Shown here in pieces: positions 58,269-64,000 of a stretch of DNA of 64,000 nt. The DNA comes from Marinobacter maroccanus. GTDB lineage: Bacteria; Pseudomonadota; Gammaproteobacteria; Pseudomonadales; Oleiphilaceae. Both the position numbers and the translations under genes were made by a program. The first letter of the stretch is position 1. Every line of letters begins with the position of its first letter. The notes under the pieces were generated by a model. The model was given only the letters and a program-made list of their open reading frames with translations, had not been told where the DNA came from and searched no databases. Location: NCBI RefSeq assembly GCF_002933275.1, contig NZ_PSSX01000014.1:49174-113173 (forward strand), given 5' to 3'.

Positions 58269-58949
58269 TCACTTACACGCCGCGGCACCGGGATCCTCTC
58301 TGTCGTGCAGTGCCGGGCGATATTTTTCTCTAAGGGCCATCACCCGTTCGCGATACGCCGGAGTCAGGTAGGGAATCTCGAGGGTCAGCACCTGGTAGAT
58401 GCCCTGCTTCAGCTCCGTCAGAGTAAGGCAGGCGGACTCCTCGGCCGCATGGGCGGTTTTCAGGAACGCCATCCAGTTGGTAATCACCAGCCACACATTC
58501 AGCGACATGGCAGACCGCAGATCTTCTTCCTGAGGTTCAATAATGCCCGCTTCCGCCAGCTTCTCGAAGATGCGACTGATTGATGCCAGGCAGCGGTTGG
58601 TGAAATCACGATAGTCCTGCCGCAGCCTCTGGTCGCTGTCCAGAAGGTACTCGAGGTCCCGGTGGAAGAACCGGTAACTCCAGAGACCGTCAAAGACCGA
58701 CTCCAGATAGAAGGTCATGTCGTCCAGGGTCATGGCCCGGTCTTCCGGAATATCCAGATAGAAATCTACCAGTTTTTCGTATTCCAGGAAGATCTCGTAA
58801 ATGATGTCGGACTTGTTGCGGAAGTGGTAATAGAGGTTGCCCGGCGAAATGGCCAGGTGCGCCGCAATATGATTGGTGGTGACGTTGCGCTCGCCCCGCT
58901 CGTTGAACAGCTCCAGGCTCGAGAGCAGTATCTTGTCTCTTGTTTTCAT
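58269..58949 (-). CDS. TetR/AcrR family transcriptional regulator
   Basis: A 226-residue regulator. The helix-turn-helix (about 26-46) reads TNHIAAHLAISPGNLYYHF, followed by RNKSDIIYEIF. The C-terminal ligand domain is rich in Tyr, Trp and Leu, as in regulators that bind acyl chains or other hydrophobic ligands. It is divergent from the aldehyde dehydrogenase gene, and a perfect 16-bp palindrome lies between their promoters, the expected operator. It probably represses both genes; the inducer is unknown. Confidence 0.88.
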   Translation of the reverse strand: MKTRDKILLSSLELFNERGERNVTTNHIAAHLAISPGNLYYHFRNKSDIIYEIFLEYEKLVDFYLDIPEDRAMTLDDMTFYLESVFDGLWSYRFFHRDLEYLLDSDQRLRQDYRDFTNRCLASISRIFEKLAEAGIIEPQEEDLRSAMSLNVWLVITNWMAFLKTAHAAEESACLTLTELKQGIYQVLTLEIPYLTPAYRERVMALREKYRPALHDREDPGAAACK

Positions 58950-59012
58950 AGACCCCGTCGGCGTTTGTTGTTGTACAGCTCACAGATGGCCTGATTCGCC
59001 ACCCGCCTCCGC

Positions 59013-59042
59013 TTGACTCACTAGAGTATATACTCTAATAAT
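59013..59042 (+). promoter_or_regulatory. Promoter of the aldehyde dehydrogenase gene
   Basis: TTGACT (59013-59018), an 18-base spacer and AATAAT (59037-59042). The spacer contains nearly all of the 16-bp palindrome, so repressor binding would block RNA polymerase directly. Confidence 0.65.
59022..59037. promoter_or_regulatory. Putative TetR operator, 16-bp perfect palindrome
   Basis: TAGAGTATATACTCTA is exactly self-complementary. It sits between the divergent TetR gene and the aldehyde dehydrogenase gene, inside the plus-strand promoter spacer. It also overlaps a minus-strand TTGCGT (59051-59056)/TATATA (59027-59032) pair with an 18-base spacer that could serve the TetR gene. Confidence 0.75.
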
Positions 59043-59142
59043 ACCCTCAGACGCAAATTGAACACTTTTTCGCCAGTCGTTCAATAACGGAAATAACAGG
59101 CCGCCGACGGACTCTGATCGGGGCTAAAGAGGAGAAAGCATC

Positions 59143-60588
59143 ATGGGAGCCACTGTCGTCCAGCTCACCGAGAGCAAGAAGCAGATCCAGCACACCCACC
59201 GTGTGTTTGAGGACCAGAAAAAGGCGTTTCGCAACAATCCCATGCCCTCCCTGGCCGAGCGGCAGGAGAATCTGAAACGCCTCAAGCGGGTTCTGCTGGG
59301 CAACCAGGATCGGCTGCTGGAAGCCATTGATCGCGATTTCAGCTGCCGCTCGAAAGACGAATCCCTGATTGCCGAGGTCATGCCGTCGATCCAGGGCATC
59401 AACTACACCCTGAAAAACCTCAGCGGCTGGATGAAGCCATCTAAACGCCACGTATCGGTGCTGTTCCAGCCCGCCAGCAACAAGGTTCACTATCAGCCCA
59501 AAGGTGTGGTGGGTGTAATCGTGCCCTGGAACTACCCCTTGTATCTGGCGGTAGGCCCGCTGGTCGCATCCCTGGCCGCGGGCAACCGGACCATGATCAA
59601 GATGTCGGAGTACACACCCCATACCTCAGCCCTGTTCAAGGAACTGATCGAAGCTAGCTTCCCGGAAGATCTGGTCTCGGTGATCAATGGCGAGGCCGAC
59701 GTGGCGGCAGACTTCTCTTCGCGGCCGTTTGATCACCTGCTGTTTACCGGCTCCACATCGGTGGGCAAGCTGGTCATGAAGGCGGCAGCGGAGAACCTGA
59801 CACCGGTTACCCTGGAACTGGGCGGCAAGTCCCCGGCCGTGGTCTCGCCGGACGTGCCAATGGAAGACGCCGCCCAGCGCATTGCCTTCGGCAAGGCGTT
59901 CAACGCTGGCCAGACCTGCGTGGCGCCAGATTACGTGCTGTGCCCCGCCGACCGGGTACAGTCGTTTGTCGACGAAATCCGCGCCCGCTTTTCCGAGATG
60001 TATCCGAGCCTGCGGGACAACGACGATTTCACTGCCGTCATCAATGAGCGGCAATACGATCGACTGCAGGGTTACCTTGAGGACGCCCGGCAGAAAGGCG
60101 CCGAACTGGTGGAGATCAACCTGGCCCGGGAAAACCTCAAGGATGGCACCCGCAAGATCCCGCTGACGCTGGTCCTGAAAACCACGCCGGACATGAAGGT
60201 GATGCAGGATGAGATCTTTGGTCCAATTCTGCCGGTCGTGAGTTACGGCAGCCTTGACGAGGCCATCCATTACATCAACGATCGTCCGCGGCCCCTGGCC
60301 CTGTACTTCTTCGGTTACGACAAGACCCAGCAGCAGCATGTGGTGGATAACACCCATTCCGGTGGCATGTGCATCAACGATTCGCTGATGCACGTGGCCC
60401 AGGACGATCTGCCATTCGGTGGTATCGGCGATTCCGGCATGGGGCACTACCATGGCCGCGAAGGGTTCCTGACCTTCTCCCATCACCGGGCCATTTTTAC
60501 CAAGCAGAAATTCAACAGCGGCAAGTTTGTCTATGCGCCCCACGGGACGACTGCGCACAAGCTGGTTTACAAGTTCTTTATCCGCTAG
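59143..60588 (+). CDS. Coniferyl-aldehyde-dehydrogenase-like NAD(P)-dependent aldehyde dehydrogenase
   Basis: A 481-residue ALDH. The pattern PWNYPLYLAVGPL, the catalytic Glu in LELGGKSPAVV and the nucleophile C259 in AGQTCVAPDYVL are all present. The C-terminus (TTAHKLVYKFFIR) is rather hydrophobic and basic, as in fatty-aldehyde types, and could associate with membranes. Annotation pipelines call this group coniferyl aldehyde dehydrogenase; with the alcohol-oxidising GMC gene nearby, a fatty or aromatic aldehyde is equally possible. Confidence 0.88.
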   Translation: MGATVVQLTESKKQIQHTHRVFEDQKKAFRNNPMPSLAERQENLKRLKRVLLGNQDRLLEAIDRDFSCRSKDESLIAEVMPSIQGINYTLKNLSGWMKPSKRHVSVLFQPASNKVHYQPKGVVGVIVPWNYPLYLAVGPLVASLAAGNRTMIKMSEYTPHTSALFKELIEASFPEDLVSVINGEADVAADFSSRPFDHLLFTGSTSVGKLVMKAAAENLTPVTLELGGKSPAVVSPDVPMEDAAQRIAFGKAFNAGQTCVAPDYVLCPADRVQSFVDEIRARFSEMYPSLRDNDDFTAVINERQYDRLQGYLEDARQKGAELVEINLARENLKDGTRKIPLTLVLKTTPDMKVMQDEIFGPILPVVSYGSLDEAIHYINDRPRPLALYFFGYDKTQQQHVVDNTHSGGMCINDSLMHVAQDDLPFGGIGDSGMGHYHGREGFLTFSHHRAIFTKQKFNSGKFVYAPHGTTAHKLVYKFFIR

Positions 60589-60607
60589 GACTCACAGTTG
60601 GTAGCCT

Positions 60608-60715
60608 GTCGAGCGCTGGCGCTGCCTTCCGAAACACGCCGTTAATACGTCCGTGTAGGCTTGAGCAAAACATCCCTGTTTTGCACAGTTTCGGAAGGCA
60701 GCACCAGCCCTCGAC
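60608..60715 (+). repeat. Element F: variable-arm palindromic element, core type 2
   Basis: Arms 60608-60635 and 60688-60715 pair over 28 bp with two mismatches (ending CTGCCTTCCGAAAC). The 52-nt core has GTTAATACGTCCGTGTAGGCTTG and the inner hairpin GCAAAACATCCCTGTTTTGC. In this copy the stem of the second inner hairpin has a sequence quite unlike the others. It lies between the aldehyde dehydrogenase gene and the Tat-lipoprotein gene. Confidence 0.9.
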
Positions 60716-60764
60716 GATCTGACAGTTTCAGTGCCTTCAATACAATAAAAATGAGAATCCACCC

Positions 60765-61403
60765 ATGAATCACCCTCTTCCTGACTCATCAGGACAACCC
60801 CAATTTACCGATCTCAACCGCCGAAGCTTTCTGAAAACCGGACTGAGCGGTGCCCTCTTCCTGGGTACTGTCAGTGTCACCGCCGGGCTGAGTGGTTGTG
60901 CCACCGAGCCGGCAGGTCGGCTGAGTGCCGTTGGCACCCGGATGGACGCCAGCTACCAGTTCCGGTTTTTGAACGAGGATGACATTGCGCTGTTCGAGGC
61001 TTTGCTGCCCGCCATGATTGGCCCGGGTTTGCCAGAGCAGTCCCAGGCTAGAAACATGGCAATTGCCGGGACCATTGAACGTATTGATGCCGGCATCCAC
61101 AAGTTCGGGCCGGCCAACCAGAAGGAACTTCGGCAACTCTTTGATCTGCTGAACTTCGGGCTGACCCGGGTGACCGTTGCCCGGGTCTGGTCCAGCTGGC
61201 CGAACGTAACCACGGCGGAAGCGGATGCGTTTCTTGAGCGCTGGCGCACCAGCCGCATCGGGCTGTTCAACAATGGCTACATTGCCCTGACCAAGATCAG
61301 CAACGTGGCGTTCTATGGCTATCGGGATTTCTGGCATCTGTCCGGCTATCCCGGGCCGCCGCAATATGCGGTCGACGCATTGCCACAATTCCAAAATGCC
61401 TGA
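60765..61403 (+). CDS. Tat-exported lipoprotein, putative small subunit of the GMC oxidoreductase
   Basis: A 212-residue protein with a twin-arginine signal NRRSFLKT (19-26) followed by a hydrophobic stretch and a lipobox LSGC near residue 46. It should therefore leave the cell folded and be lipid-anchored. The rest is helical, with FNEDDIALFEALLPAMIG resembling gluconate-2-dehydrogenase subunit 3 style proteins. The GMC gene starts 27 bases downstream and lacks its own signal, so this protein may carry it out as a complex. Function is inferred from context. Confidence 0.75.
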   Translation: MNHPLPDSSGQPQFTDLNRRSFLKTGLSGALFLGTVSVTAGLSGCATEPAGRLSAVGTRMDASYQFRFLNEDDIALFEALLPAMIGPGLPEQSQARNMAIAGTIERIDAGIHKFGPANQKELRQLFDLLNFGLTRVTVARVWSSWPNVTTAEADAFLERWRTSRIGLFNNGYIALTKISNVAFYGYRDFWHLSGYPGPPQYAVDALPQFQNA

Positions 61404-61430
61404 TTGCCAGCTGATCTGACGGAGCCAAGC

Positions 61431-63020
61431 ATGTCATTAACCGATCGTATTGCCCGGGGCCTGGAATCAGGCTGGAATGTTACCGATGGTGCCCACCTGA
61501 CGGAACACCTGACCACGGAAGCCGACGTTGTTGTTATCGGAACCGGCGCCGGTGGCGGCACCACCGCCGAGATTCTGGCCCGCAGCGGATTGTCCGTAAT
61601 TCTGGTTGAAGAGGGCCGGTTGTACTACCAGAAAGACTTCAAGATGGACGAGCAAACCTCCTATGCCAACCTCTATCAGGAAGGCATGAGCCGGGTCACC
61701 CGGGACGGGGCGATCGCCATCTTGCAGGGCCGCTGCGTTGGCGGCTCCACCACCGTGAACTGGACCAGCAGCTTCCGCACACCGGCGCCGACCCTGAATT
61801 ACTGGGCCGACCAGTTCGGACTGGAAGAACTCCGGCCAGACGCCATGGCGCCCTGGTTCGATGGCCGGGAAGAACGGCATTCCATGTCACCCTGGCAGGC
61901 AGATCCCAACGTCAACAATGACATTTTGCGCCAGGGCTGCGAGAAACTGGGGTACAGCTGGCAGATCATTCCCCGCAACGTCAAAGGTTGCTGGAACTTG
62001 GGGTATTGCGGCGTCGGCTGCCCAACCAACGCCAAACAGGGCGCGCTGATGACGACGATCCCGGGGGCACTCGACAACAACGCCCGATTGTTCCACAGCC
62101 TGCGCGCCGACCGCCTGGTCATGAAACAGGACCAGATCGACCACCTGGAAGCCTCTGCGTTTGCCGATGACGGCGTCACCCCGACCGGAATCAAGGTCAA
62201 CCTCAAAGCCAGACACTTCGTGGTCGCCGCCAGCGCCATCGGCAGCCCCGGCCTTCTGCTTCGCTCCGAGATTCCAGACCCGAACCAGCGTGTCGGCAAG
62301 CGGTCGTTCATCCACCCGGTCAACGCCACCGTCGCCCAGATGCCGCAACGGGTCGACCCATACTACGGCGCGCCACAATCGATCTACTCCGACGAATTCA
62401 ACTTCCGCAACGGCGTTGACGGCCCGGTTGGCTACAAGCTGGAAGTGCCGCCTTTACACCCTGGCATGTCCAGCGGCGTGATCCCCGGCCACGGAGAGAA
62501 CCAGATCAACAACATGGCCGGCCTGCCCCACATGCAGTCCACCATCGCCCTGCTCCGGGATGGCTTCCACCCCGACAGCCCCGGCGGCACCGTCTCCCTC
62601 CGCGACGACGGCAGCCCGGTACTGGACTACCCGGTCACCGACTACCTCTGGACCGGCATCCGAGAAGCCTTCCACACCATGGCCGAAATCCAGTTCGCCG
62701 CCGGCGCCGACAAAGTCCGCCTGATGCACCTGGATTCCGACTGGTACACCAACTGGACCGACGCCAAAGCCGCCATCAACCAACTACCCATGGCACCCCA
62801 CCGGGTCCGCCTGTTCACCGCCCACCAGATGGGCGGCTGTGCCATGGGAAGCAACCCACAAAACTCGGTCGTCAACGGCTTTGGCGAACACCACCAGGTC
62901 AGCAACCTTAGCGTCCATGATGCCTCGATCTTCCCCACCAGCATTGGCGCAAATCCGCAGCTGTCGGTGTATGCTTTGGCAGCGAGAAACAGCGCCAGGC
63001 TTGCGCAGAGACTGTCTTGA
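61431..63020 (+). CDS. GMC family FAD-dependent alcohol oxidoreductase
   Basis: A 529-residue flavoprotein. The FAD Rossmann motif VVIGTGAGGGTTAEILA lies at 34-50. GGSTTVNWTSSFRTP contacts FAD, and near the C-terminus HQMGGCAMG and ANPQLSVYALAAR mark the GMC fold. I used ATG 61431 behind CGGAG. A Cys-rich stretch GCWNLGYCGVGCPTNAKQG is typical of the long-chain or membrane-coupled alcohol dehydrogenase subgroup. With the aldehyde dehydrogenase nearby it could oxidise alcohols stepwise to acids. Confidence 0.88.
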   Translation: MSLTDRIARGLESGWNVTDGAHLTEHLTTEADVVVIGTGAGGGTTAEILARSGLSVILVEEGRLYYQKDFKMDEQTSYANLYQEGMSRVTRDGAIAILQGRCVGGSTTVNWTSSFRTPAPTLNYWADQFGLEELRPDAMAPWFDGREERHSMSPWQADPNVNNDILRQGCEKLGYSWQIIPRNVKGCWNLGYCGVGCPTNAKQGALMTTIPGALDNNARLFHSLRADRLVMKQDQIDHLEASAFADDGVTPTGIKVNLKARHFVVAASAIGSPGLLLRSEIPDPNQRVGKRSFIHPVNATVAQMPQRVDPYYGAPQSIYSDEFNFRNGVDGPVGYKLEVPPLHPGMSSGVIPGHGENQINNMAGLPHMQSTIALLRDGFHPDSPGGTVSLRDDGSPVLDYPVTDYLWTGIREAFHTMAEIQFAAGADKVRLMHLDSDWYTNWTDAKAAINQLPMAPHRVRLFTAHQMGGCAMGSNPQNSVVNGFGEHHQVSNLSVHDASIFPTSIGANPQLSVYALAARNSARLAQRLS

Positions 63021-63834
<814 letters not shown>

Positions 63835-63847
63835 ACCTGATGCCATG

Positions 63848-63876
63848 AAAAAGCCCCGATCAACGGGGCTTTTTTT
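63848..63876 (+). terminator. Rho-independent terminator after coaD
   Basis: AAAAAGCCCCG, loop ATCAA, CGGGGC and seven Ts, beginning 13 bases after the coaD stop. Confidence 0.92.
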
Positions 63877-63909
63877 GGGTTCATCGCAGGTTAGCGTGAA
63901 AAAGTAGGA

Positions 63910-63975
63910 GACGGCGGTAAAACCGGTTAGTTTTGAGTTCGCCAAAACAACAAAATTAACCAATCCACCGCCGTC
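63910..63975. repeat. Long imperfect inverted repeat at the window edge
   Basis: Arm 63910-63935 (starting GACGGCGGT, then GGTTAGTTTTG) pairs with 63951-63975 (CAAAATTAACC, ending CCGCCGTC) over about 25 positions with some five mismatches. The loop is 15 nt. It lies immediately before an ATG at 63979. This looks like the left end of an insertion sequence or a leader structure that masks the start of the next gene. Confidence 0.6.
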
Positions 63976-63978
63976 CCT

Positions 63979-64000
63979 ATGAATGCTAATCCTCTTGCCC
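63979..64000 (+). CDS. Possible start of an unidentified gene (truncated)
   Basis: The last 22 bases read ATG AAT GCT AAT CCT CTT GCC, giving MNANPLA, directly after the long inverted repeat. A transposase is my guess from the flanking structure. No clear ribosome site is seen unless it is in the CCGTCCCT region, so the start itself is uncertain. Nothing more can be said without the downstream sequence. Confidence 0.3.

Overview
The window is one contiguous piece of a gammaproteobacterial chromosome. Gene content and order resemble Pseudomonas and related marine genera, and Marinobacter is my best guess: lptD-surA-pdxA-rsmA-apaH faces amgK-murU; rpe-gph-trpE-trpG-trpD-trpC; vfr/crp diverging from an OsmC gene beside speD; argB-algC-dut-coaBC-radC-rpmB-rpmG; engB-cytochrome c4-dsbA. 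The genus is an inference from gene order and protein character; no rRNA gene is present to settle it.

Layout. 1-8.8 kb: a truncated aminotransferase, an inositol-monophosphatase-like enzyme, a repeat-rich gap, slmA, thiG-thiS, a DUF423 membrane protein, apaH, rsmA, pdxA, surA. 8.8-14.9 kb: lptD diverging from amgK-murU-djlA, then a DUF3530 protein. 15-20.5 kb: rpe, gph and the trpEGDC genes. 20.6-34.8 kb: an accessory block between trpC and vfr: DUF4202, two GSTs, two hydrolases, an M14 peptidase, a betaine-type ABC transporter, a solute-binding lipoprotein, an HslJ-like lipoprotein, a sterol-desaturase-family enzyme and modABC. 34.8-44 kb: vfr/crp, OsmC, speD, pirin, phosphoribulokinase, a large PilZ-DUF1631-GGDEF-EAL protein and a metallopeptidase lipoprotein. 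44-53.4 kb: argA, argE, an unknown anchored protein, argB, algC, dut, coaBC. 53.5-58.1 kb: radC, rpmB, rpmG, an EEP-family nuclease, dsbA, cytochrome c4, engB. 58.2-63.8 kb: a TetR regulator facing an aldehyde dehydrogenase, a Tat-lipoprotein/GMC oxidoreductase pair, and coaD. The last 100 bases look like the start of another element, possibly an insertion sequence.

The most unusual signal is a family of seven intergenic elements (A-G). Each has an outer inverted repeat of about 13-28 bp. The outer part of that repeat differs from copy to copy, yet it is almost perfectly self-complementary within each copy. It encloses a conserved core of about 52-56 nt that itself holds two small hairpins capped by ATCC-type loops. 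Copies lie between trpD and trpC, after trpC, between argA and argE, after the aldehyde dehydrogenase, before coaD, and twice before slmA. The copy before coaD carries a further 79-nt insert made mainly of three hairpins. No encoded protein explains these elements.

A second regulatory signal is the TetR/aldehyde dehydrogenase gap, where a perfect 16-bp palindrome lies inside the spacer of a good promoter. Other annotated signals are rho-independent terminators after modC, speD, rpmG, cytochrome c4, the TetR gene and coaD, a promoter for rpmB-rpmG, a strong hairpin between the betaine-binding-protein gene and its permease gene, and a 28-bp perfect palindrome between slmA and thiG.
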